From an uncultured Caulobacterales bacterium (GTDB lineage: Bacteria; Pseudomonadota; Alphaproteobacteria; Caulobacterales; Caulobacteraceae), in assembly GCA_903862425.1 (NCBI GenBank), contig CAIOYC010000009.1, forward strand, positions 496,001 to 560,000: a stretch of DNA of 64,000 bases, in the 5' to 3' direction. The translations under genes and the position numbers were made by a program. The notes beneath the pieces are model-generated. The model was not told where the DNA came from, did not search any database, and worked only from the letters and a program-made list of their open reading frames with translations. This document shows, in pieces, positions 1 through 9,321 of the stretch (positions within the stretch are counted from its first letter, which is position 1; the number at the start of each line of letters is the position of its first letter).

Positions 1-234
1 CGTCTTGTCGGCGGCGGTCATGTCCAGCACCCACAGGGCGTTGACGCCCTTGTTCGCGGCCCAGTCCGTGGAGCGGATGGAGAAGGCCAGCCAATGCCCG
101 TCCGGCGACAGGCGGGGCGAAGCCACCCGCTCCATCATCGCCATGTCCTTCGCCGTCAGAGGCCGCGCGGCCTGGGCCGCTCCCGCCAGAGCCAGCACAG
201 CCGTCGCCATCGCCGCCGCAATCCAAACCCGCAT
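1..234 (-). CDS. S9 family peptidase, N-terminal part (cut by window edge)
   Basis: Only the first 78 codons are in the window; the gene continues beyond base 1. It opens with a signal peptide (MRVWIAAAMATAVLALAG, AQA cleavage site near residue 22). It continues with the sequence SPRLSPDGHWLAFSIRSTDW, typical of the first beta-propeller blade of prolyl-oligopeptidase-like dipeptidyl/acylaminoacyl peptidases (the TolB/WD40-like 'SPDG' motif). A periplasmic or secreted serine peptidase is therefore inferred; the catalytic domain is not visible. It lies 64 bases downstream of tgt on the same strand and may be co-transcribed with queA-tgt. Confidence 0.75.
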   Translation of the reverse strand, partial: MRVWIAAAMATAVLALAGAAQAARPLTAKDMAMMERVASPRLSPDGHWLAFSIRSTDWAANKGVNALWVLDMTAADKT

Positions 235-298
235 CCCAACCTCCGCCGCTGCCCGCATCATGCGGTGAGGGCGGCAAGCTTGTCCATGCGAATGAAGG

Positions 299-1408
299 TT
301 AGCGGGCGAGGCCCGCGTGGAAGTCCTTGCGGAAGGCTTCGAACCGCCCTTCCGCGATGGCGGCGCGCATGGCGGACATCAGAGCCTGGAAGAAGGCCAG
401 GTTGTGCCAGGAGAGCAGGACCTGACCCAGGATCTCGTCGGCGCGGACGAGGTGGTGCAGATAGGCCTTGGAATAGTCGCGGCTGGCCGGGCAGGGGATG
501 GTCGCGTCCAGCGGCGCGTCGTCCTCGGCAAAGCGGGCGTTCTTCAGGTTAAGAGCGCCGGCCCAGGTCCAGGCCTGGCCGTGGCGGCCCGAGCGGGTGG
601 GCAGGACACAGTCGAACATGTCCACGCCCCGCGCCACCGCCTCCACGAGGTCGATGGGTTTGCCGACCCCCATCAGGTAACGCGGCCGGTCCGGCGGCAG
701 CATGGCGGGGGCGTAGTCCAGCACCTCGCACATGGCCGCGTGCCCTTCGCCCACCGCCAGTCCGCCAAGGGCGTAGCCGTCGAAGCCGGTCTCCTGGAGC
801 CGCTCGGAAGATTCGCGGCGCAGGTGCTCATAGGTCGAGCCCTGCTGGATGCCGAACAGGGCCTGGGCGTCGCGTGTACCGAACGCCGCCTTGGACCGGG
901 CGCCCCAACGGATCGACAACTCCATCGCCGCCCGCGCCGCGCTCTCCTCGGCGGGCCAGGAAACACACTGATCGAGCTGCATGACGATGTCCGAACCCAG
1001 AAGGTCCGCCTGGATCTGCATCGAGCGCTCGGGCGATAGCACGTGGCGCGAGCCGTCGAGATGACTTTTGAAGGTTACGGCCTCTTCGGTCACCTTGGAG
1101 ATGGCGTCGAGGGACATGACCTGAAACCCGCCGGAGTCGGTGAGGATCGGCTTGTCCCACCGCATGAAGCGATGCAGGCCGCCGAGGCGTTTCACCCGCT
1201 CGGCCGTAGGGCGCAGCATGAGGTGATAGGTGTTGCCGAGCAGGATGTCGGCCCCCGTCTCCGCCACCTGGTCCACGGTCAGCGCCTTCACCGTCCCGGC
1301 GGTGCCCACGGGCATGAAGGCGGGCGTGCGGATATCGCCCCGAGGGGTGACGAGCACGCACGTGCGCGCGGCGCCGTCCGTGTTGGCGATGTGGAAGGGA
1401 AAGCTCAT
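299..1408 (-). CDS. tgt: Queuine/preQ1 tRNA-guanine transglycosylase
   Basis: Tgt exchanges guanine 34 for preQ1 in GUN-anticodon tRNAs, the base-insertion step of queuosine synthesis in the cytoplasm. The 369-residue protein has the family landmarks: [10 protein letters not shown] near residue 45, [10 protein letters not shown] near 90, and the nucleophile region [17 protein letters not shown] near 260. The ATG at 1408 overlaps the queA stop by four bases (ATGA), indicating translational coupling. One oddity: the zinc site, normally CxCxxC plus a histidine, reads IPCPAS, so only the middle cysteine remains, while the histidine (SWHNL) is kept. The enzyme may still fold without zinc, or the lineage may use another ligand set. 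Confidence 0.96.
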   Translation of the reverse strand: MSFPFHIANTDGAARTCVLVTPRGDIRTPAFMPVGTAGTVKALTVDQVAETGADILLGNTYHLMLRPTAERVKRLGGLHRFMRWDKPILTDSGGFQVMSLDAISKVTEEAVTFKSHLDGSRHVLSPERSMQIQADLLGSDIVMQLDQCVSWPAEESAARAAMELSIRWGARSKAAFGTRDAQALFGIQQGSTYEHLRRESSERLQETGFDGYALGGLAVGEGHAAMCEVLDYAPAMLPPDRPRYLMGVGKPIDLVEAVARGVDMFDCVLPTRSGRHGQAWTWAGALNLKNARFAEDDAPLDATIPCPASRDYSKAYLHHLVRADEILGQVLLSWHNLAFFQALMSAMRAAIAEGRFEAFRKDFHAGLAR

Positions 1409-2460
1409 GCCCGGAACCACAGCCCCGCATCGCCATAGGAATAGAACCGATAGCCTTCGCGCAATGCATGGGCATAGGCGCCGAGGGTCTCGTCCACACC
1501 GGCAAGGGCCGAGACCAGCATGAGCAGGGTCGATTTCGGCAGGTGGAAGTTGGTCATCAGGATGTCCGCCGCTCGGAAACGATAGCCGGGGGTGATGAAG
1601 ATGTCGGTGTCCCCAGTGAAGGGCTTCACCACACCATCCTCGCCCGTGGCGCTTTCCAGCAGCCGCAGCGAGGTGGTCCCGACGCAGACGATCCGGCCGC
1701 CCTTGGCGCGCGCGGCGTTCAGGGTCGCTGCCGTCCCTGCGCTCACCTCGCCGGTCTCCGCGTGCATCTTGTGGTCGGAAAGGTCCTCCACCTTCACCGG
1801 CAGAAAGGTGCCCGCGCCCACGTGCAGGGTGACGAAGGCGCGGCCTATACCTGCCGCCTCCAGTCGCGCCAGGAGGTCCGGCGTGAAGTGCAGGCCGGCG
1901 GTTGGCGCGGCGACCGAGCCGTCCTCGCGGGCATAGACGGTCTGGTAGTCGGCGCGGTCGCGCTCGTCCTCCGGTCGCTGGGCGGCGATATAGGGAGGCA
2001 GCGGCATCTGCCCCACCGCGCGGATCGCGTCGTCCAGCGCGGGTCCGGCAAGCGCGAAGGCGAAGGTGATCGAGCCGTCCTCGTGCTTGGCCGCGACCTC
2101 TGCTGCGAGCGCCCCGTCGCCCTCGCCGAAGCGCACAGGGTCGCCGACCTTCAGCCGCTTGCCGGGCTTGGCGAGTGCGGTCCAGCGGTCGGGCGATAGG
2201 CGCTTCAGGAGGGTGGCCTGCATCTCCACCAGATTGCCGTCCCGCTCGCGTACGCCGAACAGGCGGGCCGGGATCACGCGGGTGTCGTTGAACACCATGA
2301 CGTCGCCGGCGCGCAGGAAGTTTGGCAGATCGGCCACGCACGCGTCGCGGATCGGCGCGTCGGGCGGCACCACCATCAGCCGGGCGGAGTCGCGCGGTTC
2401 GGCGGGACGGAGCGCGATCCGGCTCTCCGGCAGGTGAAAATCGAAGTCTGAGGTGCGCAC
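1405..2460 (-). CDS. queA: S-adenosylmethionine:tRNA ribosyltransferase-isomerase
   Basis: QueA transfers and isomerises the ribosyl part of SAM onto preQ1-modified tRNA, giving epoxyqueuosine; it is the step after Tgt. The family start [19 protein letters not shown] is seen from the GTG at 2460, which I prefer; an in-frame TTG at 2496 would add 12 residues not matching the family. Conserved blocks [24 protein letters not shown] and PGYRF are all present in the 351-residue protein. It heads a minus-strand unit with tgt. The divergent neighbour starts only about 80 bases away, so the promoters share a short region. Confidence 0.95.
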   Translation of the reverse strand: MRTSDFDFHLPESRIALRPAEPRDSARLMVVPPDAPIRDACVADLPNFLRAGDVMVFNDTRVIPARLFGVRERDGNLVEMQATLLKRLSPDRWTALAKPGKRLKVGDPVRFGEGDGALAAEVAAKHEDGSITFAFALAGPALDDAIRAVGQMPLPPYIAAQRPEDERDRADYQTVYAREDGSVAAPTAGLHFTPDLLARLEAAGIGRAFVTLHVGAGTFLPVKVEDLSDHKMHAETGEVSAGTAATLNAARAKGGRIVCVGTTSLRLLESATGEDGVVKPFTGDTDIFITPGYRFRAADILMTNFHLPKSTLLMLVSALAGVDETLGAYAHALREGYRFYSYGDAGLWFRA

Positions 2461-2538
2461 CGGGCGGCTTACGCCACACCCGCGCAGAAGGTTCAAGCGA
2501 CAGCAGCCATTAACCCTGTCGTGCTATCGGCCCTGTCC

Positions 2539-3531
2539 ATGCGTCTTTGGAAGATCATCGCCATCGCCACGGCGGCCGAACTCGCCTTCGCCAGCGCCAC
2601 CCTGGCCGTGCTCGGCTTCGCGGGCGGCGCGCTCAACGGCTGGCTGGATCTGGTAAACCAGTTCACGCCGATCGGACTGCTGATCGGGGTGGCGAGCCTC
2701 GCGCTCAGCTGGCTGGTGGCGCCCGAGAGCAAGGCGCGGCGGGCGATGATCACCTGCAGCCTCGTCTCCATCGTCGCCGCCGTGGGTCTCATGGCGCCCG
2801 ACATGGCCGCAGCGGTGGGCGGCCTCGCGGCCAGGCCGGTCAAGGGTGCGGCGCAGATGAAGATCGCCCAGTTCAACGTCTGGAACGAGAACGACGACCT
2901 GCCGCTCCTCGTGCGCACCATCGCCCGGAGCGGGGCGGACATCGTGGCGACAGAGGAAATCCGCTGCGACAAACCAAAGGCGCTCCAGCCTCTTGCGGCG
3001 GTCTATCCCTATCAGGCGGGATGCGGCCACAACTGGCCGTGCGGCACGATGATCTTTTCCAAAATGAAGCCGATCTCGATGGAGGATCTGACGCGAGGCG
3101 AGGGGACGGGCGCCAGCACCTGCATTATGCGTGCGGTGTTCAAGGGAGCTGACGGAAAGCCCTTCACCCTGTTCGTCACCCACCTCGGCTGGCCCCTGCC
3201 GCCCTGGCATCAGAAGCTGCAGCGGGCGGCGCTGGCGGAACTGGTCAAGGCCTCGGCGAATCGGGGTTCGACGGTGCTGGTGGGCGACTTCAACCTGACG
3301 CCCTGGTCCTACACCCTGCGCGATCAGGACAAGACCTTGAAGCCCATGATGCGACGGACGCGCGCGCTGTTCACCTATCCGGCGTTGATTCCGCGCGCGC
3401 GCTTCAAGTCGCTGCCGTTCCTGCCCATCGACCAGATCTACGCCACGCCGGACTGGAAGGTGACGGATGTGAAGCGCCTACCCCGCTCGGGGTCGGACCA
3501 CTTCCCGATCATCGCCACCTTCAGCCGGTAG
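2539..3531 (+). CDS. Membrane-anchored endonuclease/exonuclease/phosphatase-family protein
   Basis: The first about 110 residues contain three hydrophobic segments (around 7-30, 45-62 and 72-95), followed by an EEP-fold domain on the far side of the membrane. Family motifs seen are IAQFNVWN (strand 1), TEE, VGDFNLTPWS (catalytic D/N) and GSDHFPI (catalytic DH near the C-terminus). Such proteins (YafD/DUF-type EEP) are hydrolases of phosphodiesters of unknown substrate. The start is uncertain: ATG at 2539 is used, a GTG at 2521 is in frame, and neither has a clear Shine-Dalgarno sequence. It is divergent from queA and convergent with the cyclophilin gene, ending six bases from it. Confidence 0.85.
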   Translation: MRLWKIIAIATAAELAFASATLAVLGFAGGALNGWLDLVNQFTPIGLLIGVASLALSWLVAPESKARRAMITCSLVSIVAAVGLMAPDMAAAVGGLAARPVKGAAQMKIAQFNVWNENDDLPLLVRTIARSGADIVATEEIRCDKPKALQPLAAVYPYQAGCGHNWPCGTMIFSKMKPISMEDLTRGEGTGASTCIMRAVFKGADGKPFTLFVTHLGWPLPPWHQKLQRAALAELVKASANRGSTVLVGDFNLTPWSYTLRDQDKTLKPMMRRTRALFTYPALIPRARFKSLPFLPIDQIYATPDWKVTDVKRLPRSGSDHFPIIATFSR

Positions 3532-3537
3532 GCTGGC

Positions 3538-4005
3538 TTAGGCGTCCGCGGCGACCTTCATCGACACGATCTTGCCCGGAGCGCGCGGGGGCTCGCCCTT
3601 GGGCAGGGCGTCCACATGGTCCATGCCGTCGGTCACCTGACCCCAGACCGTATACTGGCCGTCGAGGAAGGTGGCGTCGTCGAACACGATGAAGAACTGG
3701 CTGTTGGCCGAGTTCGGATCGTTGGTGCGGGCCATGGAGCAGACGCCGCGCACGTGCGGCTCCTTGCTGAACTCCGCCTTCAGGTTCGGCTTGGACGAAC
3801 CGCCGACGCCGACGCCCTTGGGATCGCCGCCCTGGGCCATGAAGCCCGGGATCACGCGGTGGAAGACGATGCCGTCATAGAAGCCTTCGCGCGCCAGCTC
3901 CTTGATTCGCGCCACGTGGCCGGGCGCCAGGTCGGGACGAAGCTTGATGGTCACCGGCCCGCCTTCGAGCTGCATGATGAGGGTATTTTCGGGATCGTCA
4001 GCCAC
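3538..4005 (-). CDS. Cyclophilin-type peptidyl-prolyl cis-trans isomerase
   Basis: A 155-residue single-domain cyclophilin, probably cytoplasmic because no signal peptide is seen. Conserved motifs are FHRVIPGFMAQGGDP (catalytic Arg and Phe region, residues 48-62), SMARTNDPNSANSQFFI and LDGQYTVWGQV. It catalyses proline isomerisation during protein folding. The start is a GTG at 4005 with an AGAGGA ribosome-binding site about seven bases upstream. It ends six bases from the convergent EEP gene. Confidence 0.93.
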   Translation of the reverse strand: MADDPENTLIMQLEGGPVTIKLRPDLAPGHVARIKELAREGFYDGIVFHRVIPGFMAQGGDPKGVGVGGSSKPNLKAEFSKEPHVRGVCSMARTNDPNSANSQFFIVFDDATFLDGQYTVWGQVTDGMDHVDALPKGEPPRAPGKIVSMKVAADA

Positions 4006-4070
4006 TGAGGGGTCCTCTCGTTGTCAGCGTTGTCTAGCGGGCAACGCGCGAGGAGGCCAGTGGGGGTATC

Positions 4071-4087
4071 TCAACCGACTGTTAACC
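4071..4087 (+). promoter_or_regulatory. CtrA-like binding site
   Basis: TCAA, seven bases, then TTAACC lies 24-40 bases before the lytic transglycosylase start. It matches the Caulobacter CtrA consensus TTAA-N7-TTAAC with one mismatch in the first half. In Caulobacterales CtrA controls flagellar, pilus and division genes, so cell-cycle control of the downstream gene is inferred. Confidence 0.5.
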
Positions 4088-4109
4088 ATACACCCGGCAA
4101 ATCCTGCCC

Positions 4110-4928
4110 ATGGCTGTGGTGTCGAGCGTTGCGCTGAGCGGGGTGGAGGCGGCGGTTCGTCGCGCCGCCGACGCCACCGGCGTGGACTTCGGATACCTGA
4201 TGCGCACCGCCAAGCGCGAGAGCGGCTATGACGCGGGGGCCAAGGCGGTCACATCGTCCGCCGCCGGTCTGTTCCAGTTTATTGAACAGACTTGGCTTTC
4301 TACGGTCAAACGTCACGGCGCCGCGCACGGCTATGCCCGCTATGCCGACCTGATCCAGACCGGATCGGACGGACGCTTCCACGTTCCGGCGGGCGAGGAA
4401 GCGCGCAAGGCGGTTATGGACCTGCGCTACGACCCCCACTGCGCGGCGCTGATGGCGGGTGAACTGGCGGCCGATCACGCCGCCTACTTGCGCGGCCGCA
4501 CGGGCCGCGAGCCCACCGGAGGGGAGCTTTATGCCGCCCACTTCCTCGGTCCGTCCAATTCCGCGCGCCTGATCGAGGCGGCGCACCAGAACCCCGGCGC
4601 CATCGCCGCCAACATGTTTCCGGACGCGGCGGGCGCCAACCATGGGGTTTTCTACCGCGACGGGCGGGCGCTGAGCGTGAGCGAAGTCTACGCCAATCTC
4701 GGCAAGTCCCAGGGCGGGGAGGTGGCGATCCAGGCCGATCCGGGCCAGGCCGCCTTTACCCAATATACCGGTGCGGGGCGCATGGAGCGGCTGCGCGAAC
4801 AGGCTCTGCTGATGCAGTTCATCCTGTCCTCGCCCGACGAGACCCAGACCAAGTCGCCGCTGAGCGCCCTGATGACGGCGCAGATGATGGACGCCTTCGC
4901 CAAGGCCAAGGGGCCGAACGGGAGCTAG
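4110..4928 (+). CDS. SLT-domain lytic transglycosylase
   Basis: A 272-residue protein with a lysozyme-like SLT domain in its first half. The catalytic glutamate sits in AKRESGYD (about residue 36), followed by SSAAGLFQFIEQTW, the family's AxGlxQf motif. It would cleave peptidoglycan glycan strands to make room for envelope structures. There is no obvious signal peptide, a feature shared with some flagellar or pilus-linked transglycosylases exported by other routes. A CtrA-like site upstream fits a flagellar, pilus or division role, but this is inference. The C-terminal 70 residues are without recognised domain. It ends three bases before the convergent gene. Confidence 0.85.
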   Translation: MAVVSSVALSGVEAAVRRAADATGVDFGYLMRTAKRESGYDAGAKAVTSSAAGLFQFIEQTWLSTVKRHGAAHGYARYADLIQTGSDGRFHVPAGEEARKAVMDLRYDPHCAALMAGELAADHAAYLRGRTGREPTGGELYAAHFLGPSNSARLIEAAHQNPGAIAANMFPDAAGANHGVFYRDGRALSVSEVYANLGKSQGGEVAIQADPGQAAFTQYTGAGRMERLREQALLMQFILSSPDETQTKSPLSALMTAQMMDAFAKAKGPNGS

Positions 4929-4931
4929 GGT

Positions 4932-5492
4932 TCAGCGCCGGTCGTGGGCGTCGGTAATGCCGCACAACTGCAGGAAGGCGACCACGGGCGGCAGGCCAGG
5001 CTGGTCGGTCGGCACGAGCAGGGGCGAGATCATCCAGCGCAGGGCGAAGGTCTTCAGATCAAGCGCCGGGTCGGCGGAGAGGTGAGGGCACTGCACCGCA
5101 GACGCCTCGGCGCAGGCCTTGTGCAGCGGCGCGATGGCTCCGGCGTCGATCACCACCCGCGTGTCGGCAAGGTCGGAGGGGATCGAATCGCCCAGCCCTT
5201 GCGCACGCAACGTCCCGGCGGTCTTGCGCTTGGCGGTCAGGGTCCAGCGATCGCCCTTTTGCGTCGGTTGTCCGCACATGGGGCAGAGCATGCGCTGCAC
5301 CGAGAGGCGTTGCCGGTAGTGGTGGTTCTCCGAATAGTTCGGCTTGCCATAGCCGGGCCGACTCGCCTGCATCACCGCCGGCAGGCCGGGCGTGGTCAGG
5401 CAGGCGCCGACGCCGGTGACCGGTTCGGCGCTCCAGCTTGTCACCCACGGCACGTCGATGCCGACCTTCAGACGCGAAAGCGGAAAGGTCAC
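4932..5492 (-). CDS. Hypothetical protein with CxxC motif
   Basis: A 186-residue protein that I do not recognise. A single CPMCGQPTQKGD motif near residue 70 looks like half of a zinc ribbon. A region rich in Trp, Asp and Pro precedes it, and C98-type cysteines occur later (KACAEASAVQCPHL). No signal peptide or membrane segment is evident. The GTG start at 5492 overlaps the stop of a 16-codon upstream ORF, whose own Shine-Dalgarno sequence suggests that translation reaches this gene by coupling. It is divergent from groESL. Confidence 0.6.
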   Translation of the reverse strand: MTFPLSRLKVGIDVPWVTSWSAEPVTGVGACLTTPGLPAVMQASRPGYGKPNYSENHHYRQRLSVQRMLCPMCGQPTQKGDRWTLTAKRKTAGTLRAQGLGDSIPSDLADTRVVIDAGAIAPLHKACAEASAVQCPHLSADPALDLKTFALRWMISPLLVPTDQPGLPPVVAFLQLCGITDAHDRR

Positions 5493-5539
5493 GCGGCCCC
5501 GCCTGAGCAGCGCCGGTAGATATCCTGATGGTCGGCCAT
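5489..5539 (-). other. Short upstream ORF coupled to the 4932-5492 gene
   Basis: Reads MADHQDIYRRCSGGAA then TGA. An AGGA sits nine bases before its ATG, whereas the larger gene's GTG has no clear ribosome-binding site of its own. The stop overlaps that start as GTGA. It could be a leader peptide, a coupling ORF or simply chance; no conservation can be tested here. Confidence 0.35.
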
Positions 5540-5568
5540 GTCGCGGGGTCCTTTCACAGAGGCGTCAC

Positions 5569-5596
5569 TTGACTTGAGTTAGGGGCCGCCCTAACT
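5569..5596 (+). promoter_or_regulatory. Probable groESL promoter
   Basis: TTGACT (5569-5574) and CTAACT (5591-5596) are separated by 16 bases, and CTTGA also fits the sigma-32-type -35 of alphaproteobacteria. The spacer and -10 are covered by a perfect palindrome, and a CIRCE element begins nine bases downstream, around the expected transcription start. Confidence 0.5.
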
Positions 5597-5597
5597 C
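5576..5597. repeat. Perfect palindrome inside the groESL promoter
   Basis: GAGTTAGGG, loop GCCG, CCCTAACTC: nine paired bases with no mismatch. It spans the -35/-10 spacer and the -10 box, so it could be a protein operator or an RNA/DNA hairpin. It is distinct from CIRCE in sequence. Confidence 0.8.
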
Positions 5598-5604
5598 CGC
5601 CTCG

Positions 5605-5631
5605 TTGGCACTCAGTCAGGTCGACTGCTAA
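5605..5631 (+). promoter_or_regulatory. CIRCE operator (HrcA binding site)
   Basis: TTGGCACTC, nine bases, GACTGCTAA. The CIRCE consensus is TTAGCACTC-N9-GAGTGCTAA, so there is one mismatch in each arm and exact spacing. HrcA binding here represses groESL until heat shock. hrcA itself is not in the window. Confidence 0.9.
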
Positions 5632-5689
5632 CGGTCGATCGGCTCGCGCCGCATCCATACCACCCGGACCCCACAGGGAGATACAATCA

Positions 5690-5974
5690 ATGGCGTTTCG
5701 TCCGCTCGGCGATCGCGTGCTCGTGAAGCGCGTAGAAGAAGAAGCCAAGACCAAGGGCGGGATCATCATCCCCGACACCGCCAAGGAAAAGCCCCAGGAA
5801 GGCGAAGTGAAGGCCGTGGGCCCCGGCGCCCGCGACGAGACCGGCAAGCGCGTCGACATGGACGTGAAGGTCGGCGACAAGATCCTGTTCGGCAAGTGGT
5901 CCGGCACCGAGGTCAAGCTCGAAGGCGAAGACCTGATCATCATGAAGGAAAGCGACATCCTGGGCGTGCTCTGA
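5690..5974 (+). CDS. groES: Co-chaperonin GroES
   Basis: A 94-residue heptameric cap of the GroEL chaperonin. It has the typical start [12 protein letters not shown], the mobile loop [20 protein letters not shown] (residues 14-33) and the C-terminal ESDILGVL. Its ribosome-binding site is a GGGAG ten bases before the ATG. It is the first gene of the groES-groEL operon, controlled by CIRCE/HrcA and probably also by a heat-shock sigma factor. Confidence 0.98.
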   Translation: MAFRPLGDRVLVKRVEEEAKTKGGIIIPDTAKEKPQEGEVKAVGPGARDETGKRVDMDVKVGDKILFGKWSGTEVKLEGEDLIIMKESDILGVL

Positions 5975-6015
5975 GCCGCATCCAGTCGAGATCGCTGAAC
6001 TCCACCCACATTTAG

Positions 6016-7677
<1,662 letters not shown>

Positions 7678-7711
7678 ATCGAAGCCCAACGCCCACCGCG
7701 TTGACCTAACG

Positions 7712-7743
7712 AACCCCCGGTCGGAAACGGCCGGGGGTTTTGT
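7712..7743 (+). terminator. Rho-independent terminator of groESL
   Basis: A 12-pair stem (AACCCCCGGTCG with CGGCCGGGGGTT, one G-U pair) closed by a GAAA tetraloop and followed by T residues (TTTTG), starting 35 bases after the groEL stop. Confidence 0.9.
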
Positions 7744-7894
7744 TATGCCCGCGACCAGCCAAATCAGGTTGCCACGGAACCGCCGCCTTGAGTCCCGCAT
7801 TTGTCCGACGCGGGAGCCTTTGGGGGGCTGCCGTGGAAAATCCTCGGCGGCCTTTGTTCCTGCGTCGGAAAACAAGGTCGTGTGAGGTAACCCT

Positions 7895-8482
7895 ATGAAG
7901 CTTTATTCCAGCGCCGCCGTCGTCGGCGTGGCCATGGTCGGACTGCTCGGCATGAGCGGCTGCGCCACCAAATCCTTTGTGCGCGAACAGGTCGGCATAG
8001 TCGATCAGCGCGTGAACGAGACCAATTCCAGGGTCGATCAGGCGGACAGCCATCTGGCCCAGCTCGACCGCACCTCGCAGGAGGCGCTCGACCGGGCCAG
8101 TGCGGCGGGCAAGCTGGCCGAGGGCAAGTTCCTGTATCAGATGGTACTCTCGGACGACTCCGTGAAATTCCCGGTGGACCGCGCCAGCCTGTCGCCCGAG
8201 GCCCAGGCCCGCCTCGATGCCTTCGTGCAGAAGCTGAAGGGCGACAACCGCAACGTCTATGTGGAGATACAGGGGCACACCGACGCCACCGGCTCGCCCG
8301 AGGTCAACAAGAAGCTTGGCGAGGAGCGGGCTGAGGCCGTGCGCCTCTATATGAACAAGGAGGGCGTGGCGCTGAACCGCATGTCCACCATCTCCTATGG
8401 CGAGCAGGCGCCCGTCGCCCCCAACAACACCCGCGACGGCCGCGCCCAGAACCGCCGCGTGGTGGTGATCGTCCTGGCCTAG
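7895..8482 (+). CDS. OmpA-family lipoprotein
   Basis: A 195-residue lipoprotein. The signal peptide ends in a lipobox with the lipidated cysteine at about residue 23 (LGMSGCATKS). A short coiled region with Asn, Asp and Gln follows (residues 35-70). An OmpA-like peptidoglycan-binding domain occupies residues 90-195, with the motifs VEIQGHTDATGS and NRRVVVIV. It probably links outer membrane and cell wall, as Pal or related proteins do, but it is not in a tol-pal cluster. A GAGGT ribosome-binding site precedes the ATG. Confidence 0.9.
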   Translation: MKLYSSAAVVGVAMVGLLGMSGCATKSFVREQVGIVDQRVNETNSRVDQADSHLAQLDRTSQEALDRASAAGKLAEGKFLYQMVLSDDSVKFPVDRASLSPEAQARLDAFVQKLKGDNRNVYVEIQGHTDATGSPEVNKKLGEERAEAVRLYMNKEGVALNRMSTISYGEQAPVAPNNTRDGRAQNRRVVVIVLA

Positions 8483-8491
8483 GCAAAGCCG

Positions 8492-9199
8492 CTAGCGGGC
8501 GGGGCGCGGGGTGAGGAGGTCGGACCAGCGCCACTCCCCCGCGCCAACCGCCAGCCGCGTCGAGCCTGGTCCATCGTTCAGCGACAGCAGCACCAGTCCA
8601 TGCATGGGTTCGGCCTTGCACGCCTCGGGCGCGAAGCCGACCTCCCACAGAATGGCTTCGCGCACGGCGGCGAGGCCCCGGCCATCCTGACCGCCGTTCT
8701 GCACCCAGTCGCCGTCCCACACCCTCAGCGCCTTGCCTGAGGCCGCCGGGGCGCGCACCGCCGCCTGGACCAGCGCGTCCTTGCGAAGGGCCGCTTGCAG
8801 CCGCCGCGTCATGTCGCAGCCCGCGCCGCCGCCGGCGCCCGACCCGGCCGTGGCCGCACCGGCGATCTCCGCATCGCTGAGCTCGGCCGACGGCGTGGCC
8901 GCCTTGCCCACCGCGACCGCCTGAACCGGCGTGGGCGGCGGAGGGGTGGTGTGCTTACGCTGGGCGGCGGGCTTGCCGGTCTTGGGTTCAGCGAAAGGCG
9001 GGAGGGGCAGGGCGGGGCGGGGCGCGCTGACCAGGGCCGCGTTGAACACCGGCGGCTCCCCCCTCATGCGGCGAGGTGAAATCTGCAGCGTCAAGACCAC
9101 CGCCACGATGGCGAGGTGAACGCCGACACTCACCGCGACCGCCGCCGCGCCGCGACGTTTGCGTCTCGGGGCTGGGGATGTCTCAGCCGGCCGATACAT
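8492..9199 (-). CDS. TonB-like single-pass periplasmic protein of unknown function
   Basis: A 235-residue protein: a basic cytoplasmic N-terminus (PRRKRRG), one membrane segment (about residues 17-42), and a Pro-rich stretch (TTPPPPTPVQ near 90). A periplasmic C-terminal domain follows, with two cysteines (GCDMTRRLQAAL and EACKAE) that could form a disulphide. The architecture resembles TonB/energy-transducer proteins, but the C-terminal TonB fold is not evident. It is convergent with the OmpA-like gene and divergent from the GH1 gene. Confidence 0.65.
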   Translation of the reverse strand: MYRPAETSPAPRRKRRGAAAVAVSVGVHLAIVAVVLTLQISPRRMRGEPPVFNAALVSAPRPALPLPPFAEPKTGKPAAQRKHTTPPPPTPVQAVAVGKAATPSAELSDAEIAGAATAGSGAGGGAGCDMTRRLQAALRKDALVQAAVRAPAASGKALRVWDGDWVQNGGQDGRGLAAVREAILWEVGFAPEACKAEPMHGLVLLSLNDGPGSTRLAVGAGEWRWSDLLTPRPAR

Positions 9200-9321
9200 G
9201 CCGATCCGTGCTCATCGCAAAACAAGACCACGATCCCACGTCAGCATCGTGGCGCCGAACGACCTTGACCCAGCCCGCTGGAGCGGCTTCCGATCCTCTC
9301 AACAAGACTCGTGAGGCGAGT

